In this document: one piece after another, positions 43,140 through 52,164 of the stretch | How the letters are laid out: every line of letters starts with the position of its first letter | Numbering within the stretch: position 1 is the stretch's first letter | Assembly (NCBI RefSeq): GCF_002368335.1 | Contig: NZ_AP018288.1 | Span: 5,901,091-5,965,090, forward strand | Length of the DNA stretch: 64,000 nucleotides | From: Nostoc sp. NIES-4103 | GTDB lineage: Bacteria; Cyanobacteriota; Cyanobacteriia; Cyanobacteriales; Nostocaceae | Reading direction: 5' to 3' | Translations under genes and position numbers: made by a program | The notes under the pieces: generated by a model | Told to the model about the DNA's origin: nothing | Databases searched by the model: none | Seen by the model: the letters and a program-made list of their open reading frames with translations, nothing else

Positions 43140-43607
43140 TTAATGATTTCTTTGTTCTTTATTTCTACTGTTACTCCATTTCACAATACCATACCCAATT
43201 GACAGAGCAAGAATAGTGGCTGCTAAACCAAACAATTCATTATCTTCAACTTTCTTTAAGTCTAGGATAATAATTTTTCGAGCAACTGCAATCAAAGATG
43301 TAACGATGACTAATTCAACTTGTATAATATGCTTTTGCAAGTAGCCAGTGATGTTTTCTAATAGTTCTATGGCTATTAGTATAGTTAAAAAAGAACCAAA
43401 AATATCAAAGAGTTTGTCTTTAAAGAAGAATACAGGTTTCCAAAACATACTTAGCCACAGATTTGTGGTTAAATCTATTACAGAGATTAATATTACTATT
43501 AAAAGTAGTAGTGAAAGAACTTTAGCAAAAAGTTCTACTACACCTTCAATGAGGTGCATGAAATTTTTGCTGCGTCCAGCTTCAGTTACAATTTTTAAAA
43601 CGTTCAT
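43140..43607 (-). CDS. PsiE-like membrane protein
   Basis: From the ATG at 43607 this protein has 155 residues. The longer frame begins at a TTG and adds five residues. It has four predicted membrane helices. The segment GSFLTILIAIELLENITGYLQK followed by IIQVELVIVTSLIAVARKIIILDL is typical of the phosphate-starvation-inducible PsiE family, whose function is unknown. It lies between the GTPase gene and the PstS-like fusion gene on the same strand. A PsiE-type protein next to a PstS-like domain is suggestive of phosphate-related physiology, but that is inference. A hairpin separates it from the GTPase gene. Confidence 0.78.
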   Translation of the reverse strand: MNVLKIVTEAGRSKNFMHLIEGVVELFAKVLSLLLLIVILISVIDLTTNLWLSMFWKPVFFFKDKLFDIFGSFLTILIAIELLENITGYLQKHIIQVELVIVTSLIAVARKIIILDLKKVEDNELFGLAATILALSIGYGIVKWSNSRNKEQRNH

Positions 43608-43679
43608 AAATTTGAGAACCAAGAGCTTTAGAGATGCTATTTTGTACGCATTGCACGATAAGGCTGCAAAGTTTTACTA

Positions 43680-43703
43680 GATTCTCAGCATTTGCTGAGA
43701 ATC
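43680..43703. terminator. Hairpin between the GTPase and PsiE-like genes
   Basis: GATTCTCAGC and GCTGAGAATC form a perfect 10-bp stem around ATTT. It lies 34 bp after the GTPase stop codon. No T-tract follows in the minus direction, so it could be a processing or weak terminator hairpin. Confidence 0.5.
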
Positions 43704-43736
43704 AGGTTATCCTCTTTGAATTGATTACAAGTAGGA

Positions 43737-44900
43737 TTATTCTTCATCCGTTTCGGTATTTTTGTAGGTTTTGGTAGAGTAGCTATCTGAAGCTCCAGCT
43801 TTAACTTTGGTCTTTTTGTAGGTTTTGGTAGAGTAGCTATCTGAAGCTCCAGCTTTTTCCAGAAGTAAACAATTTCCTGATAAGCAAGGTTGAGAAAGTT
43901 TTGTGTAACGGTAAGCTAGACTGATACCCACCACAGCCATACCCGCAACAGCCACAGCTATAATATTTTTAGGCTGACTCAAATTTTTGACAAGTTGTTG
44001 ATTAGATTGCTTGCGACTTTTAACTTGGATCGCTTGAGATGAAACTTCCACACGAGAAGAACTTGTTGTTACCTGCTGCTTTTGTAGTAATTGGTCGATT
44101 AAATTTTGTAGATTTTGTTTGAGGTTTGACCAAAGACTAGTAAATAATGGGGATTTGTCTTGGACTAAATTAAGTTGTTCAGCTTGAGCTAACTGTAAAA
44201 CGAGTGACAAAATAGGAGCAGCTGCACCTTTTGGATCGAGCTTAGCAGTATTTTGTGCGCGGACAATTGGAATCATTGAATAAAATATTTGATATTGGGC
44301 TTTCACAGCATCTAGGCGGCTGGTTAATGGTTGAAGAAGTTCCTCAAGATCCTTGCTTAAGCGGTCTGATTTGAGTAAGTCACACTTAGTCATGATCAAT
44401 ACAAAGGGATAATAGCGATCATGTAGGTAAGCTACGCTAGCGATCGCCATCACCTGTTTGATAATCTCTTCCAATAACTCGATATATGCTTTACCTCTGC
44501 ATACTAAAGCATAGGCATCAATAAAGACACAGCAACCATCCGAGTTAGATACCATTGCGCGAAAGTCACTATTGTGAATTGTACAAATTTCACCAGGTAT
44601 ATCTGACCAAGAGAAATTACATACAGTTTCAGTTCCCCGCCAAGAACGACGATTGAGACAGAAGTTAAAATTACTGATTTTCATCGTCGCTGGTGGGTAG
44701 TGAGCAGTCTCGGAAATATAGCCGATAATGCTATCTATATTTTCTTGCACTTTACGTTCCGTGCAATCAAACCACATCTTCTGCCTTTGCTTGGTTTGAT
44801 AATCACCATGTAACTCTGTATAGCTACCAGCTAGAAAAACTGTTTTACCTACTCCTCTGTGACCAATGCTGAGTAAGTTAAATGTTGGTGCAATATTCAT
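43737..44900 (-). CDS. Membrane-anchored P-loop GTPase-like protein
   Basis: This 387-aa protein has GTPase motifs: G1 GHRGVGKT at residues 13-20, G3 DIPGE at 100-104 (replacing the usual DxxG), and G4 TKCD at 171-174. A single membrane helix spans about 312-330, so the G domain is cytoplasmic and the last ~55 residues lie across the membrane. That tail contains a tandem 18-residue duplication, KAGASDSYSTKTYKKTKV then KAGASDSYSTKTYKNTET, encoded by a perfect 44-bp DNA repeat. The start overlaps the stop of the preceding gene as ATGA (44897-44900), so the two are translationally coupled. The G3 motif resembles a group of bacterial double-GTPase-like proteins of unknown role. Function unknown; GTP binding is inferred. 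Confidence 0.75.
   Translation of the reverse strand: MNIAPTFNLLSIGHRGVGKTVFLAGSYTELHGDYQTKQRQKMWFDCTERKVQENIDSIIGYISETAHYPPATMKISNFNFCLNRRSWRGTETVCNFSWSDIPGEICTIHNSDFRAMVSNSDGCCVFIDAYALVCRGKAYIELLEEIIKQVMAIASVAYLHDRYYPFVLIMTKCDLLKSDRLSKDLEELLQPLTSRLDAVKAQYQIFYSMIPIVRAQNTAKLDPKGAAAPILSLVLQLAQAEQLNLVQDKSPLFTSLWSNLKQNLQNLIDQLLQKQQVTTSSSRVEVSSQAIQVKSRKQSNQQLVKNLSQPKNIIAVAVAGMAVVGISLAYRYTKLSQPCLSGNCLLLEKAGASDSYSTKTYKKTKVKAGASDSYSTKTYKNTETDEE
43759..43856. repeat. 54-bp tandem duplication in the GTPase tail
   Basis: A 44-bp sequence containing GTAGGTTTTGGTAGAGTAGC is perfectly repeated at 43759-43802 and 43813-43856. The 54-bp period equals 18 codons, so the frame is preserved. The identity implies recent duplication. 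Confidence 0.9.
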
Positions 44901-45946
44901 TCTTCTTTTCCTACAGCTTTTAAACGACTAAAATCATTCACAACAGGCGCATGATGCTTTTTTTGAGCTATTTCATCAAAAAAGCCAAGTAAAATAATCA
45001 CTATTGCAATAATGCTTGCTGTCAGCAAAAATGTTTTTTTCTTATCAACATAAGACATCGAAATGAGTTTGATACTTTTGTTAGATGAACTAAGCACATT
45101 AACATCATGAGAACTAGCTTCAATACGTTCTATGTCATCATTCCTTACCTGCAAAACTCGCTGTAAATTTTTTAAGCTATTGCGACTTTGTTCTGTTAGT
45201 GGTTGCTGCTCTTGTTTTGCCGCAATAAAAGCTTGTTCATACTGCTGTAGTTTTTTCTTGTAGTCTAGGTAAGGTTGGCTGACTTTAGCTTTAATAGTAT
45301 TAATATCTTCATTAAGAGATACTATACCAGTTTCTACAGCTTTCACTAATTGACGAGTATAAATCGTCAGATTTTCTATCTCTTGGTCGTCAGTTTGAGC
45401 ATTCGTTCCAAATATATTTTCTTGTTGATGAAATGGGACAAATAAATCTAGTAACTCTCCTTGTTTTAAAGCAATATAACTTTGCGCGCGCATCAATATA
45501 GGAATAATTAAACCAGGACGCGCAGATTTATAATCCCAAATATTTTTAACCACAACACTTTCAATGCTGAAATTTGGAGTATCACGCTCTACTAATGCTA
45601 CTGGCCCCTTGTGCAAACAAGTAAAAATTTTCTCTAGTTGAAAATAGAAAAGTAAAGGTTCGGCTAAATAGTAGCAAATAAAGTAGGGTATATCTTGACC
45701 GTTCAACTCATCTTTCCCAACATTGTACAACCAGCCAAATAGAGTATGCTCTGGGGTAATTTGTTGCAAGTAAACTGCTTGGTGTCCTACTTCTAGAGGT
45801 TGGTGGGAATTCCAATAATGCTGAACTATTTTTTCCATAAAAGCTTGCTGGATTTCAACAGGAAGCTGTGTACTAGCAACTGCTTTCAAGCCAGTTTGGG
45901 TAAAGCTAGTATAGACAATTTGCTCTAGAAGTAAACTGTAAGACAT
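44897..45946 (-). CDS. Membrane protein of the GTPase cluster, unknown domain
   Basis: This 349-aa protein corresponds to the first ~330 residues of the fusion protein at 40849, with about 50% identity by eye. Shared motifs include LEQIVYTSFTQTGLKA, IQQAFMEKIVQHYWNSH, TLFGWLYNVG, DIPYFICYYLAEPLLFYFQLEKIF and YIALKQGELLDLFVPF. A single membrane helix spans about residues 304-324, leaving a short C-terminal tail on the other side. The ~100-residue N-terminal module has alternating strands and helices and could be a longin- or roadblock-like GTPase partner domain, but that is speculation. The stop overlaps the GTPase start by 4 bp, which strongly suggests a complex of the two. No family recognised. 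Confidence 0.72.
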   Translation of the reverse strand: MSYSLLLEQIVYTSFTQTGLKAVASTQLPVEIQQAFMEKIVQHYWNSHQPLEVGHQAVYLQQITPEHTLFGWLYNVGKDELNGQDIPYFICYYLAEPLLFYFQLEKIFTCLHKGPVALVERDTPNFSIESVVVKNIWDYKSARPGLIIPILMRAQSYIALKQGELLDLFVPFHQQENIFGTNAQTDDQEIENLTIYTRQLVKAVETGIVSLNEDINTIKAKVSQPYLDYKKKLQQYEQAFIAAKQEQQPLTEQSRNSLKNLQRVLQVRNDDIERIEASSHDVNVLSSSNKSIKLISMSYVDKKKTFLLTASIIAIVIILLGFFDEIAQKKHHAPVVNDFSRLKAVGKEE

Positions 45947-46043
45947 GGTTTCTAACCAGAAAATTTTATTTCATTAACCAAACTTTTGCAGAATCTATCT
46001 GGAATATGTATACTGACTACACTCATTTACTACTCATAAAACT

Positions 46044-47330
46044 TTACTCATTCATATGTCTAAGAGTAGCTAATGCTGAAGGAGATATACGGCTGAGATA
46101 ACGGAAAATCCAATACTTAAAAATAGTATCTAGAATCACTGGAAATGTTGCAATGAATAAATAAATGAAACTTTGATTCGCTGCAATCCCCAAGTGCGCT
46201 GCCATTCCTTCTAGGATTACTTCCCAACCATGCGTCGAGTGAAAACCGACAAATATATCTGTTGATAAAATGATGATAAATGCTTTAGCACTGTCACTTA
46301 GCCCATAAACGGTATCATCTAAAAAAGACTTAAAGATAATGAACTGTTTCTTTTGGCTAATCAGTAAAACAACAAAAGTGATTATTGCTATTATGTCAGC
46401 AAAAACATTACTGATTGCACCAGTGCTTTTTTCTCTAAATTCTTCTAATAATTCAGTTGCTTTATGCTTAACTTGATGTTCAATTACTTCTGGAGAAAGC
46501 TGAGGTGTATTATCAACTAAACTGGCAAACTTGAGTTCCTCTTCAAAAACTTTTAATTCTTCAAAGGCTTTTTCTTTCATCTCTCTGTTGAGAAAAACCT
46601 CTGTATTATGCTCACCTCGGACTTGATGAACAATTGGACTGATTATGAATTGTTTAGATAAATTTTGAACTAATATTGGTACAATAATCAGTGACAGTAA
46701 GAAAGTAACAGCAGTTCTTGTTTTATTACTGGAACTACGGAAGTCTTTTATAACTTGTTCCTCCGCTTCTGGTTTTAGTTCTAATTTAATTCTATTAATT
46801 GTTCTACCAATGGATCTTGGCAAAGGAGACATTTTTTGAGTTTTGTACTCAAAATTATTAACATCTTGCTCAATATCTTTAGGAGGTAAAAGCAACTGTT
46901 TATTGCTTTTATTTAACAAAAGTGGTTTTAAGGGGGGATTAGATACCAAATTTATTGATGTACTTTCTGAAGCGGAATACCTATCTATTATTTCATCAAT
47001 AAACCTAATTTTTTCAAGAGTAATGTAATTAGAAATACTGATGAAAGATTGGCTATGTTTTAAATGCGCTAGTTTTCTTGTGGCAATATTTATGTTCTTC
47101 TCTAGTTCTGCTTGCAATAATAACATAACACTATTGCTATAATTTCCTGATTCAGCAGAGATTTTATGACCATGAAAGTACTCGTCTTCAATAGATTTAA
47201 TCGTTAATGCAGCTTTGTATGCTTGATTAAGATTTTTTTCTGGTGAAGCTAAAAACATTTGCTGAATATTATGGAAATATTCTTTCATTGAACTCTGTAA
47301 TTTACTTGATTTATTTGTAGATAGAGCCAT
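46044..47330 (-). CDS. pxcA: Proton extrusion protein PxcA (CemA family)
   Basis: This 428-aa inner-membrane protein belongs to the PxcA/CemA family, which is needed for light-induced proton extrusion and influences inorganic carbon uptake and pH balance. The soluble N-terminal half (~210 residues) has no clear motif. The C-terminal CemA-like part contains FLLSLIIVPILVQNLSKQFI, IVHQVRGEHNTEVFLNREMKEKAFEELK, ISNVFADIIAIITFVVLLISQKK, DDTVYGLSDSAKAFIIILSTDIFVGFHSTHGWEVIL and DTIFKYWIFRYLSRISPSALATLRHMNE. All are characteristic. It is the first gene of the minus-strand cluster, 97 bp upstream of the paralogous membrane protein at 44897. A decayed second copy lies at 49488-50175. Confidence 0.92.
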   Translation of the reverse strand: MALSTNKSSKLQSSMKEYFHNIQQMFLASPEKNLNQAYKAALTIKSIEDEYFHGHKISAESGNYSNSVMLLLQAELEKNINIATRKLAHLKHSQSFISISNYITLEKIRFIDEIIDRYSASESTSINLVSNPPLKPLLLNKSNKQLLLPPKDIEQDVNNFEYKTQKMSPLPRSIGRTINRIKLELKPEAEEQVIKDFRSSSNKTRTAVTFLLSLIIVPILVQNLSKQFIISPIVHQVRGEHNTEVFLNREMKEKAFEELKVFEEELKFASLVDNTPQLSPEVIEHQVKHKATELLEEFREKSTGAISNVFADIIAIITFVVLLISQKKQFIIFKSFLDDTVYGLSDSAKAFIIILSTDIFVGFHSTHGWEVILEGMAAHLGIAANQSFIYLFIATFPVILDTIFKYWIFRYLSRISPSALATLRHMNE

Positions 47331-48703
47331 TTTTCCAAAACTCGATTAAGTTTAAATTAGCAACCCCTAATTATTAAAAATCAGGTAATTTTAGAATCGA
47401 AAAATCTAATAGATGGAACGAGTGTATTGAGCTTATATGAGTAAGCTAAACTTACTTTCTTGGAAAAAACTAGAATGCTTTCTTAGGATATCCCCTCCGC
47501 TATTTCCATAAACGGAAAGTTTTGGAGTAAGTAAGTATTTATCCAAGTTCAGCATTTGTTACTGTACTTAAAGATTGAATCAACTGTGATTATTTTTTGT
47601 TTAACAACAAATCGAATTTTGTTGCTACAGTTGTTTGCTTAAAAAATTGTTAATTTTAGTGTAACAAAACTTGTATTTAATTGCAAGATTTATTATTGAA
47701 GATTTTAGCTAGCATCTTTAATGCTATAATTTTGTTTTATGGAATAGATTAGTATCTATTCATCGATCTCTATAATTAGAGTTTGCTCTCTCATACTTCA
47801 ACTCAACCTCAGTATTAGTAAACTAACAAGAATAAAAAATAAATATTTTCTGAGGTTAATTATTTAGATGAACTGAGCTATTCTTTTGAAAAAAATTACG
47901 TTTTAATGAAGCTTTACTAAGACTTGTTTGCCGCTTTTTACTTGGGTACATCGGCAGCAGTTACCAATACTTATAATATTAAATCCAATATATTGGCATT
48001 TATATGCTGCTTGCATTATTTTATTCTCTTAGCAGTATTGTAGCTTGTTGTTTAATGAATTATGGTTGCAGTTTATCAACGGTTGTGTGTCTAAATAACT
48101 ACAGCTGATGTATTTAAAGCTTTTTTTACTCAACTAAAATTTTCCCAATTGTTGAATGGTTGCATTTCTAGATCACTGTTTGTATAACAAGCGCCAGTTT
48201 TCATTTTCTAGTGTCTGATTTTGGTAGTATCAACTTTAATAGTTGTTTTATCAGTATTGTTATGCATGTTTCATCAGTATTGTTATGCACCCCATCAGTA
48301 CTTTCAACGTTTACAATATCAACAACTGTGACTTAATATAAAGATTTTCACCATTACTATATTCTATACTAACCATTGATAAACCCCTTAGCTGCTAGAA
48401 AATATGTAGTAACTATACTGTTATTAGTAGTATAGTAAAAACTAGCTCTAGCTAGTAGACAAATAGTAAATATAATGTTATTTACAAAACTTTATATCTG
48501 CATATAAACTCAATCTCGGGTTAGATGACTAAAAAAGCACTTGCTACTTGCGTTATTTATGAATGAGAAACAAGAGCAGACAATTAAAATAAATTTAGTA
48601 CTTTTGTACCATAAATTCTTATAAGCCCTACTGGGTAATCAATCTGGGCTTCGAGATTCTTTAAAGTGACACCCCATACCTTTCTACGTACCTTAGCACT
48701 TCT
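47331..48703. other. 1.37-kb AT-rich gap upstream of pxcA
   Basis: I see no open frame of note on either strand. A direct repeat TCAGTATTGTTATGCA occurs at 48251-48266 and 48274-48289 (23-bp period), and TTTATTGTATAGTA-like AT-rich stretches are frequent. It probably contains the pxcA promoter at its left end. The length is unusual for this genome segment. Confidence 0.5.
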
Positions 48704-49438
48704 TCAAGGCACTAACGCCAAGACAGCAGCAGGAGAACCCGAACCACCCCGTAACCGAAGAATTCCAATGACCAGAGTAGTGCCTTTAGGCGGCAGTTGA
48801 TCCAAATTCGTAAGATTCTCTAGTACAATACGCGCTTGTTCTAATACCAGACGGTTAGTAGCAAAACTATTATCCTGTCCGGGGTCTACACCGTGAGTAT
48901 CAATTCCTATACCGACAATTTGCCGTTCATTCAGTAGAAAATGAGTAGCATCGCTGCTAAACCCTGGAAAATGAGCAGTTCCTTGAGTATCTTGATTGAA
49001 AAATTTATCTTTATCCAACCACTTATTTTGCCAGCCAGTATTAAGTAGTACTAGGCTGCCAGGAGAAATCTGATTATATTTTTCTTCCCAGACCAGAATA
49101 TCATCAACAGTTAGGGCATAGTCAGGATCAATTGCTGCGGCTTCATGGATATCTATCACTATGGCAGGTACAACCAATGATTCAGCTGAGTATTGGTCAA
49201 TTCCCACACCAGAACTATGAAAACTGTTAGGTGCATTCACATGGGTGCTGCTATGTTCTCCCAAAGAAAAACGCCGCAGGTAATAGCCATCTTGTGAAAG
49301 TTCTGCAACGGTTGTAAACTCTACTGGTGGGTCGCCAGCCCATTGAGGAATATCAACATCTATTACATGGCTGAGGTGGATAACGCGTGAGAAAGTAATA
49401 GTGTGTTGGTTGTGTGACTTTATCATCCTAGCCTGCAA
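48704..49438 (-). CDS. Cyclase-family (kynurenine formamidase-like) hydrolase
   Basis: This 244-aa protein belongs to the metal-dependent cyclase/arylformamidase family. Its substrate is not known. The family motif HxGTHxDxPxHF appears here as GEHSSTHVNAPNSFHSSG (residues about 61-78), with Ser for Gly, Asn for Asp and a shifted final His. The second metal site region DTHGVDPGQDNSF and the start SRVIHLSHVIDVDIPQWAGDPP are typical. The Asp-to-Asn change could weaken metal binding, so activity should not be assumed. ATGs at 49438 and 49426 are both possible starts. It lies between an AT-rich gap and the pxcA pseudogene and has no operon partner. Confidence 0.82.
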   Translation of the reverse strand: MQARMIKSHNQHTITFSRVIHLSHVIDVDIPQWAGDPPVEFTTVAELSQDGYYLRRFSLGEHSSTHVNAPNSFHSSGVGIDQYSAESLVVPAIVIDIHEAAAIDPDYALTVDDILVWEEKYNQISPGSLVLLNTGWQNKWLDKDKFFNQDTQGTAHFPGFSSDATHFLLNERQIVGIGIDTHGVDPGQDNSFATNRLVLEQARIVLENLTNLDQLPPKGTTLVIGILRLRGGSGSPAAVLALVP

Positions 49439-49487
49439 TTTTTCACCAATAAAATAGAAAAGTGGTTGTAATCTCTCATATTATCGC

Positions 49488-50175
49488 CTAATCGTTCATT
49501 TCTTTTAATGTGGCTAGTGCTGAAGGAGATAACCTACTCAGATAGCGGAATATCCAATATTTAAATATGGTATCTAAAATTACAGGAAACGTAGCAATAA
49601 ATTTGAAGAAGAATTCAGAAGTCAGAATTCAGGAGTCAGAATCAATTAGTGTGGGATTCAGACCCACCACTAATTGAAGACCACGCAAGAGCGAAGATTT
49701 AGTGGGGGTGCAAAAACGCGCCCTTTTCATCCGCCACTCGTACAGAATACCCAACTGAATTCTGACTCCTGACTCCTGAATTCTGTTTGATAAATATTAC
49801 ACTTATATCTGCTGCAATACCTAAATGTTCTGCTAAACCTTAAAGAAGAACTTCCCATCCATGTGGGGAGTGGAATCCAACAAATATATCTGTAAATAAA
49901 ATAATTAAGAGAGCCTTAGCGCTGTCACTAATACCATAAACAAGTTCATCTATAAAAGCCCTGACAGCTACAATTTATTTCTGGCTATTAGCAATAATAA
50001 TTGTAAAGGTAATTAGTGTTATCAAATCAGCAAAAATATTACTAATTGCATCAATATTTTTCTGGCAATATTCTTCAGCTATTTTAATAGCTTTTTCTTT
50101 AAAAATGTCTTCTATATTCTCTAGAGAAAGTGAGGCATGTTGATGAATTATTTTTAACTCTTTCTCTGTGCCTCT
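49488..50175 (-). pseudogene. Decayed second copy of pxcA
   Basis: Translated in the minus direction, this stretch matches the C-terminal part of the PxcA at 46044. The 3' end codes for ISPSALATLKEMND before a TAG at 49488-49490. Upstream, segments equivalent to DIFVGFHSPHGWEVLL and DSAKALLIILFTDIF are recognisable, but a TAA interrupts the frame after the GWEVLL part. A 190-bp palindromic repeat (49603-49792) is inserted. The 5' half of the gene is missing: similarity fades near 50175 after a segment equivalent to SLENIEDIF. The copy is diverged from the intact gene, so it is probably an old paralog. Confidence 0.85.
49603..49792. repeat. 190-bp palindromic repeat, copy 2 (inside the pxcA pseudogene)
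   Basis: Same ends and hairpin module as the repeat at 4073-4260: AGAATTCAGGAGTCAGAAT at the left, CTGACTCCTGAATTC at the right, and GGGATTCAGACCCACCAC between. The flanking pxcA-derived sequence shows this is an insertion. Confidence 0.87.
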
Positions 50176-50502
50176 AGAGTATGTAGTTTATGTGTCAATA
50201 CTGTGGTGAGCTAAAAATTACACCAAAAACTGGAGCTTGGGGATTATGGGCAATGGAGAGATAAGGGGATGAGGAGATGGGGGAGATGAGGTAGATGGGG
50301 AAACTAACACAATAATTCTTAACTCTGACCACTGACAACTGTAGGGGCGGGTTTAGCCGATTAACTTGCTAATAATTGAGTAAGATTGCAAAACCCGCCC
50401 CTACAACTAACCACTGATTTGAGGAATTAGAGAGAAACCTTTGTATAAGAATGTAGAGCTATTTTTTAGTCAATTTCAACAATATCTATAGGTAATTGCA
50501 TC
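50176..50502. other. Gap with GGGAGATGAGG repeats and a GTAGGGGCGGGTTT hairpin
   Basis: Short GGGGATGAGGAGATGGGGGAGATG units at about 50254-50300. TGTAGGGGCGGGTTT (50340-50354) is inverted at 50391-50405, forming a 15-bp stem, a hairpin type seen in many cyanobacteria. No gene. Confidence 0.7.
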
Positions 50503-52161
50503 ATGAAGTTTGATTATGCACTGGCGTTAGCAATGATTGGAGTATCAATTGCCGTAGTACAACCGCAAACGACTGTGGCACTATCCTCAAATCCAGTTAC
50601 CAAGCTTGCCAAAGCAACTACGGTGCAAATTGACAAGGACGAAAGTGATATTGTTCTGATTGCCAAAACACCCAATGCTGAAGACTTGTTGGTTCAAGCT
50701 GGGGAAAAGTACGATCGCAAAGACTATAAAGGAGCAATAGAACTGTACACCACAGCCATCAAGATTAATCCTAATGATGCTAATGCCTATGTTGGGCGCG
50801 GACTTGCTCGTTATCGCTTGGCAGACTTAACGGCAGCAATAGCAGATTACACCATAGCTCTTAAGATTAATCCTGATTATGCCATTGCCTACAACAACCG
50901 GGGACTTGCCCGCTATGATTCGGGAGACAATCAAGCAGCGATCGCAGATTACAATCAAGCCTTGCAAATTAATCCCAAATATGCATTAGCTTATTACAAC
51001 CGGGGGCTGGCTCAATATAAATTGGGAAAATTGCTTGAAGCGATCGCTGATTATAAGCAAGCCTTGGAAATTAATCCTAACTACGATGATGCCTACTATA
51101 ACCGGGGGCTTGCTTACTATGACTTGGGAGACAACCAAGCAGCAATTGCCGATTACAACCAAGCTTTGCGAATTAATCCCAACGCTGCTGATGCTTACTA
51201 CAACCGAGGGCTTGCCTATTATGACTTGGGAAACAACCAAGCAGCAGTTGAAGATTATACCTCAGCTTTAAAGATTAATCCCAACGATGCCGACACTTAC
51301 TATAATCGCGGACTTGCCCGCTATAAATTGAAAGACTTGCAAGGAGCAATTGCCGATTACAATCGAGCCATTAAGATTAATCCTAACACTGCTGATACTT
51401 ATATTCGCTTAGGGCTGGCTCACTATGATTTAGGAGACAACCAAGCAGCAATTGCCGATTACAACCAAGCTATCAAGATTAATCCCAAGAATGCTTTAGC
51501 CTACTACAATCGAGCAATTGCCCGCAATGACTTGAAAGATCATCAAGGGGCAATTGCTGATTACAATCAAGCCATCAAGTTTGATTCTAACTATGCTTCA
51601 GCCTACATTGGTCGGGGGGTTGCCCGCTTTAATTTGGGAGATCACAAAGGAGCGATCGCAGATTATAATCAAGCTCTCAAGATGAATCCCGATGATGCTT
51701 TAACCTACTACAATCGCGGTGTTGCTCATTCTGCTTTGGGAGAGAAACAAAAGGCAATCGCAGACTATAACCAAGCCCTGAAGCTGAATCCCAACGATGC
51801 TGAAGCTTACTACAACCGAGGAAATGCTCATTCTGCCTTGGGAGATAAACAAGCAGCCATTGAAGATTATAACCAAGCCATAAAAATTAATCCCAACTAT
51901 GCTCCAGCCTATGGCAACCGGGGAAATGCCCGCTATGATTTGGGAGATAAACAAGCAGCAATTGAAGATTACACTCAAGTCATTAAAATTAATCCCAAAG
52001 ATGCTTTAGCCTACAACAATCGGGGACTTGCCCGCTATGAATTGGGAGATGAAGTGGCAGCGATCGCCGATTTACAAAAGGCTGCTAAACTCTTTCAAGA
52101 ACAAGGAAAAATAGAGGATTATAAACAAATTTTGCAGTTAATTAAAAAGCTTCAGCGTTAA
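50503..52161 (+). CDS. Fourteen-repeat TPR protein
   Basis: This 552-aa protein is almost entirely tetratricopeptide repeats. Residues 1-27 look like a signal peptide (ALAMIGVSIAVVQPQTTVA), so it is probably periplasmic or outer-membrane associated. About 14 consecutive 34-residue units run from residue 60 to 535. A typical unit is AYYNRGLAYYDLGDNQAAIADYNQAL followed by xINPN. Several units are nearly identical at the DNA level, so the array has probably expanded by recent duplication, and copy number may vary between strains. The partner cannot be inferred. The stop codon at 52159 is followed at once by an eroded MITE copy. Confidence 0.9.
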   Translation: MKFDYALALAMIGVSIAVVQPQTTVALSSNPVTKLAKATTVQIDKDESDIVLIAKTPNAEDLLVQAGEKYDRKDYKGAIELYTTAIKINPNDANAYVGRGLARYRLADLTAAIADYTIALKINPDYAIAYNNRGLARYDSGDNQAAIADYNQALQINPKYALAYYNRGLAQYKLGKLLEAIADYKQALEINPNYDDAYYNRGLAYYDLGDNQAAIADYNQALRINPNAADAYYNRGLAYYDLGNNQAAVEDYTSALKINPNDADTYYNRGLARYKLKDLQGAIADYNRAIKINPNTADTYIRLGLAHYDLGDNQAAIADYNQAIKINPKNALAYYNRAIARNDLKDHQGAIADYNQAIKFDSNYASAYIGRGVARFNLGDHKGAIADYNQALKMNPDDALTYYNRGVAHSALGEKQKAIADYNQALKLNPNDAEAYYNRGNAHSALGDKQAAIEDYNQAIKINPNYAPAYGNRGNARYDLGDKQAAIEDYTQVIKINPKDALAYNNRGLARYELGDEVAAIADLQKAAKLFQEQGKIEDYKQILQLIKKLQR

Positions 52162-52164
52162 AAA

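Noticed and set aside
43680..43703. Confident rho-independent terminator for the GTPase gene
   Set aside because: The stem is perfect but no T-tract follows in the direction of transcription, so it is listed only with low confidence.
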